NCBI RefSeq assembly: GCF_008932115.1
Contig: NZ_CP044543.1
Location: 2,548,501-2,612,500 of the forward strand
Length of the DNA: 64,000 bases
Source: Bradyrhizobium betae
GTDB lineage: Bacteria > Pseudomonadota > Alphaproteobacteria > Rhizobiales > Xanthobacteraceae
Direction: 5' to 3'
A program made the position numbers and the translations under genes. The stretch's first letter is position 1; each line of letters opens with the position of its first letter. The notes under the pieces are model-generated. The model searched no databases. It saw only the letters and a program-made list of their open reading frames with translations, and was not told the origin of the DNA. This document shows positions 38,228 through 47,146 of this stretch, in pieces.

Positions 38228-39004
38228 ATGGCGCAGGCGCGCAGATATGCGGGCGGGGTTGACGGCAACCGGTCGCTCGAACGGGGCGTCGAAATCCTCA
38301 GGGCTTTCCGGCCCGGCGTCGACACGCTGGGCAATGGCGAGATTGCGGAACGCACCGGTTTGCCGCGATCGACGGTCAGCCGGCTGACACGAACGCTGGT
38401 CAATTCCGGGATGCTCGACGAAGTCCGCGCTGAGCGAACCTATCGCCTTGCCGCATCCGTCATCAGTATCGGCCACGCGATGCGGACGGGATCACCCGTG
38501 CTCAACGCGATCGGAGCGATGATGCGGGCGGAATCTGCCAAGCGCCGGCTGAACGTGGGGCTGGCTACCGCCGATAGAACCATGATGGTGTATCTCGAAT
38601 CGATCCGCTACAGCCCCCGCGCGGCGCTGCGCAACGTGGTCGCCGGGCAGCAGGTGCCGATGGAGCTGACGTCGCTCGGTCGCGCCTATCTGGCCGGCAT
38701 TGCGGAAACCGAGCGCGAACGATTGCTGAAGCTGTTCAAACGACGCAGCGCTGTGGCCACGAAGGCGTTGCTTGCGGACGTCAGGACATCGATCAGCGCC
38801 GTCGAACGCGACGGCTATTGCGCGGTGTCGTGGCAGCCGGCCGTTCTTGCCGTCGCAACGCCCATCGTGCTCGACGGGCTTCCGGTCTACGCACTCAACA
38901 TGAGCCTGCAAAATGTCGATCGATCCGATGCGCTGGCGAGCGAGATCGGCTCGTACCTCAACGCCTTCGCGGCCAAGTGCAAGGAGGTGCTGGCGGGCCG
39001 TTGA
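38228..39004 (+). CDS. IclR family transcriptional regulator
   Basis: The 258-residue regulator has an N-terminal winged helix (NRSLERGVEILRAF, then IAERTGLPRSTVSRLTRTLVN) and a GAF-like IclR effector domain (RLNVGLATADRTMMVYLES, PMELTSLGRAYLAG, GYCAVSWQPAVLAVATPIV). ATG 38228 follows GGGGAGG by six bases; a longer GTG start at 38189 would lie inside the palindrome and is less likely. It should regulate the divergent hydratase-ligase-Bug operon. Confidence 0.92.
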   Translation: MAQARRYAGGVDGNRSLERGVEILRAFRPGVDTLGNGEIAERTGLPRSTVSRLTRTLVNSGMLDEVRAERTYRLAASVISIGHAMRTGSPVLNAIGAMMRAESAKRRLNVGLATADRTMMVYLESIRYSPRAALRNVVAGQQVPMELTSLGRAYLAGIAETERERLLKLFKRRSAVATKALLADVRTSISAVERDGYCAVSWQPAVLAVATPIVLDGLPVYALNMSLQNVDRSDALASEIGSYLNAFAAKCKEVLAGR

Positions 39005-39015
39005 TGAAGTGCACG

Positions 39016-40848
39016 TTAGCGGCCGCCCAGCGCCCGCAGCGCATTCACGATCACCGCAACGTCGATCGCCTCCTGGATCAAGGCCCCCTGGACCGGCGTC
39101 AGGTAGCCCAGCGCGGCGGCGACCATTCCGATCACCGAGAGCCCCATTCCGGCAAAGACCCCCTCCAGGGCGATGAAACGGGAACGTCGGGCGATCTCGA
39201 TCGCCGGCACGATGTGGTCGAGATGATCCACCAGAATGACGACGTCGGCGGCTTCGGCGGATGCAGCGGCGCCCCTGGCTCCCATGGCCACGCCGACGTC
39301 GGCCGCGGCGAGCGCGGGCGCGTCGTTGACGCCGTCGCCAACCATCATGACGGGGCCGTTCTTCCGCTCGGAGAGCACGACCAGAACCTTCTGATCCGGC
39401 GTCAGCCCCGCACGAACCGAATCGATGTCCAGACCAGCCGTGATCGCTTCGGCCACCTCGCGGCGATCACCCGTTGCGAGAACGATTCGCTGGACTCCCA
39501 AGGTTCTCAAGCGCTGAAGAAGAGATTGTGTGCCGGACCGCAGCTCGTCGGCCAGCCTGATCTCGCCCGCCATCCGGCCGTCGATTGCAACGGCAACAGT
39601 GGCGGCGCCGGCATCCCTTGACGGCTGGACGGAATCCTCCACGGCTTGCGTCAATTTTGAGGTTACGAACCTGACACCACCGACCGCGACGGATTGCCCT
39701 TCCACCACGCCCTGGACGCCCTCGCCCGGCGTTTCGGCGACGCTGGATGGAATGGTGAGCTTGAGCTGACGGCTCTGCGCCTCGGCCACGATGGTCTGGG
39801 CGATGATGTGCTTGGAGGCCTGATCAAGCGAGGCTGCGAGGCGCAATACATCGTCGGGATCGGCATTGGCCGATACGTTGACGGCGACGACCTTCGCCCT
39901 GCCGTCGGTGAGAGTGCCGGTCTTGTCGAGGACCAGCGAATTGATGCGCGCGAGCGCTTCGATCGCCTTGCCTCCCTTGATCAGAATGCCATGTCTCGCC
40001 GCCCGGGACAGGCCGGAGACGATGGCAACCGGCACCGCGAGAATCAGCGGGCACGGCGTCGCGATGACGAGAACGGCGACCGCGCGGACCGGATCGCCGG
40101 TGAAGAACCAGGCGGCGGCCGCGATCAGCACGGTCATCGCGAGGAACACCATCGCAAAGCGATCGGCGAGCCGCGACATCGGCGCCTTGGAGCGCTGCGC
40201 GCCTTCGACCAGGCGCACGATGCCGGCATAAGTGCTTTCGGCGGCACGGCGCGATACGACGAGATCGAATGCGTCGCCGGCGTTGGTCGATCCGCTCATC
40301 GCCTCGTCGCCGGCATGTTGCTGGACCGGGATCGGTTCTCCTGTGAGCGCGGATTGATCCAGCACCGCGAGAGTGCTGGCCACCACGCCGTCGACCGGGA
40401 CGACATCGCCTTGCCGGATCAACAGACGGTCGCCCGGCGCAATCAGGTCCAGCGCCACCTCTTGCAGTCCGCCGTCCCGATACTGAACGGCCGTTCGAGG
40501 CACCCGCGCCAGCAGCGCCGTCATCTCGCCGCGCGCGTGGCGTTCGGCAAAGGCTTCGAGAAATTGCCCACCGGCATACATCAGGGCGACGACGATCGCC
40601 GCCAGCTCCTCCCCCACGACGAGGGCGGCAACCATCGACAAGGCTGCAACGATATCGAGGCCGACTTCACCGCGTCGCAGGCTCGTGACGATGTCGTACA
40701 CGAGCACGATCAGAACCGGAATCGTGAATATCGCCCAGACACGATCCTGCCACGCCGCCTGTCCGAGCAGCGGAATGGCAAAGCCAAAGGCAAGACCGAA
40801 CGCCGGCAACACGACCAGCAGGGCCCGAACCAGGAAGCCGGCAAGCAT
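39016..40848 (-). CDS. P1B-type metal-transporting ATPase with TPCP motif
   Basis: The 610-residue pump has the A-domain SALTGEPIP, phosphorylation loop DKTGTLTDG near residue 306 and GDGVNDAPAL. The membrane metal motif is TPCPLILAVP near residue 267, not CPC or SPC, and the nucleotide-domain HP pair reads KHIIAQ. No N-terminal metal-binding domain exists. TPCP is the mark of the P1B-5 group, in which Sinorhizobium Nia exports Ni/Fe; metal identity here is inferred. It is the third gene after cytochrome b561 and the VIT transporter, 38 bases downstream. Confidence 0.9.
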   Translation of the reverse strand: MLAGFLVRALLVVLPAFGLAFGFAIPLLGQAAWQDRVWAIFTIPVLIVLVYDIVTSLRRGEVGLDIVAALSMVAALVVGEELAAIVVALMYAGGQFLEAFAERHARGEMTALLARVPRTAVQYRDGGLQEVALDLIAPGDRLLIRQGDVVPVDGVVASTLAVLDQSALTGEPIPVQQHAGDEAMSGSTNAGDAFDLVVSRRAAESTYAGIVRLVEGAQRSKAPMSRLADRFAMVFLAMTVLIAAAAWFFTGDPVRAVAVLVIATPCPLILAVPVAIVSGLSRAARHGILIKGGKAIEALARINSLVLDKTGTLTDGRAKVVAVNVSANADPDDVLRLAASLDQASKHIIAQTIVAEAQSRQLKLTIPSSVAETPGEGVQGVVEGQSVAVGGVRFVTSKLTQAVEDSVQPSRDAGAATVAVAIDGRMAGEIRLADELRSGTQSLLQRLRTLGVQRIVLATGDRREVAEAITAGLDIDSVRAGLTPDQKVLVVLSERKNGPVMMVGDGVNDAPALAAADVGVAMGARGAAASAEAADVVILVDHLDHIVPAIEIARRSRFIALEGVFAGMGLSVIGMVAAALGYLTPVQGALIQEAIDVAVIVNALRALGGR

Positions 40849-40886
40849 TCAATCGACCTCGTTGCGCGATTGGAATCGGGGCCGCT

Positions 40887-41588
40887 CTAGACCACCGTAC
40901 CAAACAGCTTCCCGATGCCTGCGGTCAGCGCCAGGGCAAACGCGCCCCAAAACGTCACCCGAATGGTAGCGCGCAAGACGTTGGCGCCGCCAGCCTTTGC
41001 GCCGATCGCTCCCAGGACGGCGAGAAAGGCCAGCGATGCCGCGGATACGACCGGCACCAGCACGTTGACCGGGGATAGGGCGACCATCAGCAATGGCATT
41101 GCGGCGCCCACCGAGAACATGGCCGCCGACGCGAGCGCGGCCTGGATGGGGCGGGCCGCGGTGACGTCCGAGATCCCCAATTCGTCGCGTGCGTGGGCCT
41201 TCAATGCGTCCTTGGCCATCAACTGCTCGGCCACCTGCCGCGCCAACGGCCCGTCGACACCGCGCTTGACGTAGATTTCGGCAAGTTCGTCGAGCTCAAA
41301 CGCCGGGCTCTCGCGCAATTCCCTGGCTTCCCGTGCAAGATCGGCCTGCTCGGTGTCCGACTGCGAGCTGACGGAAACATATTCGCCGGCTGCCATCGAC
41401 ATGGCACCGGCCACCAATCCCGCGATCCCCGCGATCAAGACGTCGTTTCGCGTTGCAGCTGCCGCGGCAACACCGACAATCAGGCTCGCGGTGGAGATGA
41501 TGCCGTCATTGGCGCCGAGAACGGCGGCTCTCAGCCACCCGATCCGATCGACCAGATGGTTTTCGGGATGCGCGCGAAGGCGGCTCAT
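40887..41588 (-). CDS. VIT1/CCC1 family iron/manganese transporter
   Basis: The 233-residue membrane protein has the VIT layout: WLRAAVLGANDGIISTASLIVG (helix 1), MSMAAGEYVSVSSQSDTE, a cytoplasmic acidic/His metal-binding region (residues 75-145), and three C-terminal helices ending GIGKLFGTVV. VIT proteins move Fe(2+) or Mn(2+) out of the cytoplasm. The position between cytochrome b561 and a P1B ATPase points to divalent-iron handling. Confidence 0.9.
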   Translation of the reverse strand: MSRLRAHPENHLVDRIGWLRAAVLGANDGIISTASLIVGVAAAAATRNDVLIAGIAGLVAGAMSMAAGEYVSVSSQSDTEQADLAREARELRESPAFELDELAEIYVKRGVDGPLARQVAEQLMAKDALKAHARDELGISDVTAARPIQAALASAAMFSVGAAMPLLMVALSPVNVLVPVVSAASLAFLAVLGAIGAKAGGANVLRATIRVTFWGAFALALTAGIGKLFGTVV

Positions 41589-41627
41589 GTCGAAATAATC
41601 CCTGAAGCGCCTGGAATTCCGCCCGCG

Positions 41628-42194
41628 CTATCTGTCGGAGTGAGGCAGCATTCGCACGAGCGTGCGATCGCGAAATATCCAGTGATGGACCAGCGCGGCG
41701 GCAGCGTGGAAGGCTGCGAGAATCACCAGTGCATGGGCGAGAATTTCATGCACCTCCTTCACATTGTGGGCGAAGGCACGATCATTGAGCCACGGCGATG
41801 GAATCTCGGCCAGACCAAACAGCGGCAGGGCATCGCCACGCGCAAACTGAAGCACGATGCCGACGACGGGAACCGCGACCAGCAACACATAGAGGCTGTA
41901 GTGCGCGATCCGGGCGGCAGGATCCAGCCACCGTCCCATCCAGTCGCCAAATTCAGTCGCTTCCGGCGGCGGAGACGGATCAACCAACCGCCAGGTCAGG
42001 CGCGCAACGAGAAGGGCGAGCACGGCTATTCCCGCAGAAACGTGAACGAACAATCCGGAGTCACGCGGTCCACCTTTGGGCAACGCGTCGCCAAAGATCC
42101 CGAGCGCCCAGGCGAGAGCAACGAGGAACACCGTCAGCCAATGCAGCGCCTGCGCAATTGCACCATAGTTCTTCGTTGAATTGAATAGCTGCAT
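41628..42194 (-). CDS. Cytochrome b561 family protein
   Basis: The 188-residue protein has four membrane helices with haem-ligand His in QALHWLTVFLVALAW, FVHVSAGIAVLALLVARL, AHYSLYVLLVAVPVVG and AHALVILAAFHAAAALVHHW, as in bacterial b561 quinol-linked electron carriers. ATG 42194 is the conserved start (MQLFNSTKNYG). A perfect TTGA-N6-TCAA box lies 33 bases upstream. First gene of the metal operon; may keep iron in the Fe(2+) state (inference). Confidence 0.9.
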   Translation of the reverse strand: MQLFNSTKNYGAIAQALHWLTVFLVALAWALGIFGDALPKGGPRDSGLFVHVSAGIAVLALLVARLTWRLVDPSPPPEATEFGDWMGRWLDPAARIAHYSLYVLLVAVPVVGIVLQFARGDALPLFGLAEIPSPWLNDRAFAHNVKEVHEILAHALVILAAFHAAAALVHHWIFRDRTLVRMLPHSDR

Positions 42195-42227
42195 GCGGCA
42201 ACGATATTCGCGCACGGCCGGGATGCC

Positions 42228-42241
42228 TTGAGGTGGATCAA
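42228..42241. promoter_or_regulatory. FixK/FNR-type box upstream of cytochrome b561
   Basis: TTGAGGTGGATCAA matches the TTGA-N6-TCAA consensus exactly. Its centre is about 41 bases before the cytochrome b561 ATG. At the usual -41.5 activator spacing, transcription would begin at or next to that ATG, giving a leaderless or nearly leaderless mRNA. GAATAT 12 bases before the ATG could be the -10. Micro-oxic activation of the operon is inferred. Confidence 0.6.
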
Positions 42242-42420
42242 GCTCATCGCCACCGCGTGTCAGGGCGGTGTGAAGGCGAAGTCTTTCGGCAAAAGTGCTC
42301 CGCTGCGGCAAGGCGCGCTTTGTTCAGGCGGAGCGGCTCACGCGCGCTGCAAACGGCTTGATGCACCGTTTGCCCTTGGCGGGGCATGAGATCCTGGCGG
42401 GATTGTCGATCGTCGAGAAA

Positions 42421-42497
42421 TGGCGCGCCCGGAACGATTCGAACGTCCGACCCTCAGATTCGTAGTCTGATGCTCTATCCAGCTGAGCTACGGGCGC
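42421..42497 (-). tRNA. tRNA-Arg (anticodon ACG)
   Basis: The minus-strand sequence folds as a 77-base cloverleaf: acceptor GCGCCCG pairs with CGGGCGC, D arm AGCTCAGCTGGATAGAGC, anticodon stem TCAGA/TCTGA around loop CTACGAA (anticodon ACG), T arm with GTTCGAATC, and an encoded CCA at the 3' end. It should read CGU/CGC/CGA after A34 is edited to inosine. Confidence 0.96.
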
Positions 42498-42644
42498 GTT
42501 TTTCGCGAACAGTGCGGGCTTTAGCCCACACGCAGCCTCCGGACAGCGCCGGAGGGGTGCGAAAGAGCGCTCTGACTAACCGCTCTTGCCTCGATTGGCA
42601 AGCGCCGGGATGGGGAGATTTTGCAGGGAGATGACGGTTGCCTC

Positions 42645-42744
42645 GTCATTCCGGGATGGCCCGGAGGGCCAGGCCCGGAATCCATAACCGCAGCTTGTGG
42701 TTATGGATTCCGGGCTCGCGACTTCGTCGCGCCCCGGAATGACG
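42645..42744. repeat. REPIN-like palindromic repeat C
   Basis: Starts CGTCATTCCGGG and ends CCCGGAATGACG, with ATCCATAACC...GGTTATGGAT in the middle. It is a nearly perfect head-to-head pair between the tRNA-Arg and histidine kinase genes. Confidence 0.88.
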
Positions 42745-42800
42745 GAAGATAGTCGGGAACGGCCCCTGAAAATGAAGACGCAACTCGGCCTCTGGCCGAC

Positions 42801-44300
42801 CTATGCCCGCGCCCGCTCGTTGCGGATGGAGAGGAGTTCCACGGGGCGGTCGGGGATAACGATCCGGAAGGTGGCGCCAATGGTGCCTTCGACCAGATGG
42901 ATGTCGCCGCCATGGGCGCGAACCAGCTCGGCGGCGATGGCGAGGCCGAGACCGCTGCCGCCGGGGCGGCCGGAGGTCTGGAACGCCTCGAACAGGTGAT
43001 CCCGGGTCCGCTGGGGCACCCCGGGACCGGTGTCGGAGACTTCCAGGATGGCAACGGCGCCTTCGCGCTTGCCGGTGATCCGGATCTGCTGCGCGCTGCC
43101 CTCGCCCGACGAATGGCTCTCCAGCGCCTGCGCCGCGTTGCGAACGAGGTTGAGCAGCACGCGGAACAGCTGGTCGGGATCGGCATCGACGGCGAGCCCG
43201 CGCTCGATCGCCGCGACCCAGACGATGGCAGCATCGCTGGCCAGGCCCGCGGTCTCGCGTACCTCGAGCACGACCGGCTCGATCAAAATCATGCGGCGGT
43301 CGGGCGCCGCCTCCTGGGCGCGGCCGTAGGACAGCGTCGACTGGCAGAAGGCGATGGCGCGCTCGAGCGAACGCACCAGCTTGGGCGCAAAGCGCTGCAC
43401 CCGCGGATCCGGCACGCTGGCGAGCTGGTCGGACAGAAGCTGGGCGGAGGCCAGCAGATTGCGCAGATCGTGGTTGATCTTGGACACCGCGAGGCCGAGC
43501 GCGGCGAGCCGGCTCTTCTGATGCAGCATCGACATCAGATCGCGCTGCATGTCCGACAATTCGCGCTCGGCGACGCCAATTTCGTCGCTGCGCTGGCTCG
43601 GCACGATGATGCGCGCCGAACTCTCCGGATTTTCGTGGAAACCGACCAGGCTCGCGGTCAGCCGCCGCATCGGCCGCACGAACAGGTAATGCAGCACGAG
43701 ATAGACGAGCCCCGCGGTCAGGACGCCGATGATCAGGGCGACCACCACGACATTGCGGGAAAAGCGGTACATCGCCTGCCGCAGCGGCAATTCGTCGGTG
43801 ACGATCTCGACGAACTGGGCATTGCCGACGCCGGGGCCGACGATCCGGATGGCCTGGTTGCCGGTCTCCAGCATCATCTGGAACGAGCCGGTGATCGCCT
43901 CCCACGCGGTCATGTCGCGCAGGTCGACATCGTGCTCGATCGCGGTCGGAAGGTTGTCGCTGGCGAGCAGCCGGCGCTGCTGGCCCATCTTGATCGCAAC
44001 CGCGCGGGCATGGATGCTTTTGAGGATCTCGCGCGAAAGCGAATCGGGGACCATGCCGAGCGGGGCGGCGTCGAGCACGAGGGCTGCCGTGTTGGCGGCC
44101 GCGACCCGGTCGTTGAGCCGGTTGACCCAGAAGTTGGCGATCGCCGGTACATAGAGCAGGATCGCCGCGACCATGACCAGGGGAACGGTGAGCAGCAGCA
44201 GCTTGCCGGAGAGGCCAAGCCCGGCCGGCCCACGCGGCCGCGTCGCCGGCTGGTCCGGCTGATCCAGATCCTGGACCGGCTGGCGATCTGTCGTTGCCAC
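42801..44300 (-). CDS. Sensor histidine kinase, orphan, atypical H-box
   Basis: The 499-residue kinase has two membrane helices (about residues 32-55 and 183-205) around a periplasmic sensor region, a HAMP domain (RPMRRLTASLVGFHENPESS), a dimerisation region with the likely phospho-His in KINHDLRNLLAS near residue 278, and a catalytic domain with N-box LNLVRNAAQALE, G1 DTGPGVP and G2 GGSGLGLAIAAELV. The H-box is HDLRN rather than HELRT. No response regulator gene is adjacent. Signal unknown. Confidence 0.9.
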   Translation of the reverse strand: MATTDRQPVQDLDQPDQPATRPRGPAGLGLSGKLLLLTVPLVMVAAILLYVPAIANFWVNRLNDRVAAANTAALVLDAAPLGMVPDSLSREILKSIHARAVAIKMGQQRRLLASDNLPTAIEHDVDLRDMTAWEAITGSFQMMLETGNQAIRIVGPGVGNAQFVEIVTDELPLRQAMYRFSRNVVVVALIIGVLTAGLVYLVLHYLFVRPMRRLTASLVGFHENPESSARIIVPSQRSDEIGVAERELSDMQRDLMSMLHQKSRLAALGLAVSKINHDLRNLLASAQLLSDQLASVPDPRVQRFAPKLVRSLERAIAFCQSTLSYGRAQEAAPDRRMILIEPVVLEVRETAGLASDAAIVWVAAIERGLAVDADPDQLFRVLLNLVRNAAQALESHSSGEGSAQQIRITGKREGAVAILEVSDTGPGVPQRTRDHLFEAFQTSGRPGGSGLGLAIAAELVRAHGGDIHLVEGTIGATFRIVIPDRPVELLSIRNERARA

Positions 44301-44481
44301 GAAATTCGCCCCTGTTGGCCTTGGGTGATGGAGGATGCGACCCGCCCCGGTGTCCGGTCAAATTACGGATCGCTAATCTACCAAGGTGGGATGTAAGCGT
44401 TGATACGGCGAGTCGCCACCTCAAGGGTTAAAAACCCCACGCGAGCGGCGATATTCACCGGAATCGCGCGCTCTTGCGGCG

Positions 44482-44510
44482 TTGACGAAAACAAGACGCT
44501 CGCATATAAG
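44482..44510 (+). promoter_or_regulatory. Sigma-70-type promoter for rpmH-rnpA
   Basis: TTGACG (44482-44487), a 17-base spacer and TATAAG (44505-44510) make a near-consensus promoter about 140 bases before rpmH, in a 349-base gap without genes. The remainder of the gap (44301-44649) shows nothing else I can name beyond a leader that could fold. Confidence 0.7.
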
Positions 44511-44649
44511 CCGCGCAATTGTCCGCGATGACCCGGTGTGATGCCGGGAGCGGCTCTCTTGGGGCCGAAAAAGGCCCGTTTTGGGCAGCATCTTCCGGGC
44601 TTTACCATCAATTCTACAGGCAAATTGCCCGGTCAGCGGAGAAAAACCC

Positions 44650-44784
44650 GTGAAGCGGACTTATCAACCCAGCAAACTGGTGCGCAAGCGCCGTCACGGT
44701 TTCCGTGCCCGTCTCGCCACTGCCGGCGGCCGCAAGGTCCTCGCCGCTCGCCGCGCCCGCGGCCGCAAGCGTCTGAGCGCCTGA
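44650..44784 (+). CDS. rpmH: 50S ribosomal protein L34
   Basis: The 44-residue basic protein reads [20 protein letters not shown] and ends [12 protein letters not shown], a complete L34. It starts with GTG, preceded by GGAG eight bases upstream. It heads the conserved rpmH-rnpA-yidC cluster. Confidence 0.97.
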   Translation: MKRTYQPSKLVRKRRHGFRARLATAGGRKVLAARRARGRKRLSA

Positions 44785-44810
44785 ACCGGACCCCTTTTTG
44801 GGATTTCATC

Positions 44811-45245
44811 ATGGATCGGCTGAGGCAGCGGGCGGATTTCCTCGCCGTTGCCAATGGCGCGCGGGTGAATAGTCCCGCGTTCGTCCTGCAAAGCATTGGC
44901 CGCGACGACGGCGGCCCGATCCGGATCGGCTTCACCGTTACCAAAAAGAACGGCAACGCCCCCCAGCGCAATCGCATCCGGCGCCGGCTTCGCGAACTGG
45001 TGAAGCGGCTCGACCCGGTGTCGATGCAGCCCCATCATGATTATGTACTGGTCGGCCGAAGGGACGCGCTCTCGCGTGACTTCGCCACCATGCTCGACGA
45101 TCTCCGAACGGCGTTCACGAAGCCCTCGCGGCAGGCGCACAAGGGACGCGGTCGAAGGCCGGGTTCAAGCCCAGTTCTTTCAAGGCCAGATCCTTCAAGG
45201 CCAGATTCTGGCCCCGCTGCAGCCGCCAGCCGCAAACCCGATTGA
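44811..45245 (+). CDS. rnpA: Ribonuclease P protein component
   Basis: RnpA helps the RNA subunit mature tRNA 5' ends. The 144-residue protein has FVLQSIGRDDGG, RIGFTVTKKNGNAPQRNRIR with the RNR motif near residues 60-68, and DYVLVGRRDALSRDF. The last 30 residues are a low-complexity tail (SSPVLSRPDPSRPDSGP) encoded by short tandem repeats, longer than usual. ATG 44811 is 26 bases after rpmH. Confidence 0.95.
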   Translation: MDRLRQRADFLAVANGARVNSPAFVLQSIGRDDGGPIRIGFTVTKKNGNAPQRNRIRRRLRELVKRLDPVSMQPHHDYVLVGRRDALSRDFATMLDDLRTAFTKPSRQAHKGRGRRPGSSPVLSRPDPSRPDSGPAAAASRKPD

Positions 45246-45261
45246 TGACGAGACACCAGTG

Positions 45262-47100
45262 ATGACCGACAATCGCAATACCATCCTCGCCGTCATTCTA
45301 TCGGGCCTGGTGCTGATCGCCTGGCAGTATTTCTACAACGTGCCGGCGATGGAGAAGCAGCGCGCCCTGCAGCAGACGCAGGGCGAGCTTCAGAAGGGCA
45401 CGCCGCAGCCGACGGCGTCGGCGACACCGGGCACAGCCCCGCAGCCCGGCAGCCCGGCGCAACCGTCAGCCACGAACCAGCAAGCCCAGCCGGTCGTTGC
45501 CCGCGACACCGCGATTGCGGCTAGCCCACGCGTGAAGATCGACACGCCGCGGCTGACCGGCAGCGTCTCGCTGAAGGGCGGCCGCATCGACGACCTCGCG
45601 CTGGTGCAGTACCGCGAAACGGTCGACCCGAAATCGCCGGCGATCATCCTCTATTCGCCCTCGGGCACCGCAGAACCCTACTACGCCGAGTTCGGCTGGG
45701 TGGCGGCGACGGGCGTGACGGCCAAGATGCCGGATGCCCAGACAGTCTGGCAACAGGACGGCAGCGGCAGCCTGACGCCGACGACGCCTGCGGTGCTGAA
45801 ATGGGACAATGGCGAGGGCCTCACCTTCCGCCGCACCATCGCGGTCGACGACCACTATCTCTTCACGATCAAGGACGAGGTGAGCAATGTCGGCAACGCG
45901 CCGGTCACGCTCTATCCGTTCGCGCTGATCTCCCGCCACGGCACGCCGCAGGTCTCCGGCTACTACATCCTGCATGAAGGCCTGATCGGCTATCTCGATG
46001 GCTTGCAGGAATATGCCTACAAGAAGATCGACGAGACCAAGACGGTGAACTTCAAGTCCACCAATGGCTGGCTCGGCATGACCGACAAGTACTGGGCCTC
46101 GGCGCTGCTGCCGGATACCAGTGCGCAGCTTCAGGCGCGCTTCTCGTCGAACCCCGTCGGCAACGTCCACACCTACCAGACCGACTATCTGCTCGACCCC
46201 GTCACCGTCGCGATCGGCGGCACCGCGACCGCGAATGCGCGGCTGTTCGCCGGCGCCAAGGAAGCCGGCGTCGTCGGCGTGTTCCCGTTCGCCGGCCTCG
46301 GCGGCTACAACAAGGAGCTCGGGCTGAACCATTTCGATCTGCTGATCGACTGGGGCTGGTTCTACTTCATCACCAAGCCGATGTTCCTCGGCCTCGACTT
46401 CTTCTACCGTTTCTTCGGCAATTTCGGCATCTCGATCCTGCTCGTGACCGTGATCGTGAAGCTGCTGTTCTTCCCGCTGGCCAACAAGTCCTACGCCTCG
46501 ATGGCGAAGATGAAGTCGGTGCAGCCGCAGCTGGCGGCGCTGAAGGAGCGCTATCCCGACGACAAGGTGAAGCAGCAGCAGGAGATGATGGAGATCTACC
46601 GCAAGGAGAAGATCAATCCGGTCGCCGGCTGTCTTCCCGTGGTGATCCAGATCCCGGTGTTCTTCTCGCTATATAAGGTGCTGTTCGTCACCATCGAGAT
46701 GCGGCACGCGCCGTTCTACGGCTGGATCAAGGATCTCTCCGCGCCGGATCCGACCAATCTGTTCACCCTGTTCGGGCTGATCCCGTTCGACCCCACGACG
46801 CTGCCGCTGTTCGGCCACTACCTCGCGCTCGGCATCTGGCCGATCATCATGGGCATCACGATGTGGTTCCAGATGAAGCTGAACCCGACGCCGCCGGATC
46901 CGACCCAGCAGATGATCTTCAACTGGATGCCGCTGATCTTCACCTTCATGCTGGCGGGCTTCCCGGCGGGCCTGGTGATCTACTGGGCCTGGAACAACAC
47001 GCTCTCGGTGCTGCAGCAGAGCTTCATCATGCGCCGCAACGGCGTGAAGGTGGAGCTGTTCGACAATCTCAAGGCGACGTTCGCGAAGAAGGCGACGTAG
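45262..47100 (+). CDS. yidC: Membrane protein insertase YidC
   Basis: YidC inserts and folds inner-membrane proteins with or without SecYEG. The 612-residue protein has an N-terminal helix (MTDNRNTILAVILSGLVLIAWQYFY over residues 1-25), a Gln/Pro-rich linker, the periplasmic P1 beta-domain to about residue 350, then the conserved five-helix core (FGISILLVTVIVKLLFFPL, MYR-like EIYRKEKINPVAGCLPVV, MGITMWFQMKL). It starts 16 bases after rnpA; no yidD lies between, unlike many bacteria. Confidence 0.96.
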   Translation: MTDNRNTILAVILSGLVLIAWQYFYNVPAMEKQRALQQTQGELQKGTPQPTASATPGTAPQPGSPAQPSATNQQAQPVVARDTAIAASPRVKIDTPRLTGSVSLKGGRIDDLALVQYRETVDPKSPAIILYSPSGTAEPYYAEFGWVAATGVTAKMPDAQTVWQQDGSGSLTPTTPAVLKWDNGEGLTFRRTIAVDDHYLFTIKDEVSNVGNAPVTLYPFALISRHGTPQVSGYYILHEGLIGYLDGLQEYAYKKIDETKTVNFKSTNGWLGMTDKYWASALLPDTSAQLQARFSSNPVGNVHTYQTDYLLDPVTVAIGGTATANARLFAGAKEAGVVGVFPFAGLGGYNKELGLNHFDLLIDWGWFYFITKPMFLGLDFFYRFFGNFGISILLVTVIVKLLFFPLANKSYASMAKMKSVQPQLAALKERYPDDKVKQQQEMMEIYRKEKINPVAGCLPVVIQIPVFFSLYKVLFVTIEMRHAPFYGWIKDLSAPDPTNLFTLFGLIPFDPTTLPLFGHYLALGIWPIIMGITMWFQMKLNPTPPDPTQQMIFNWMPLIFTFMLAGFPAGLVIYWAWNNTLSVLQQSFIMRRNGVKVELFDNLKATFAKKAT

Positions 47101-47146
47101 CTTCACTCGAGCGTGCGCGCTCATGTGGGCGCAAATGCCTCCACAT

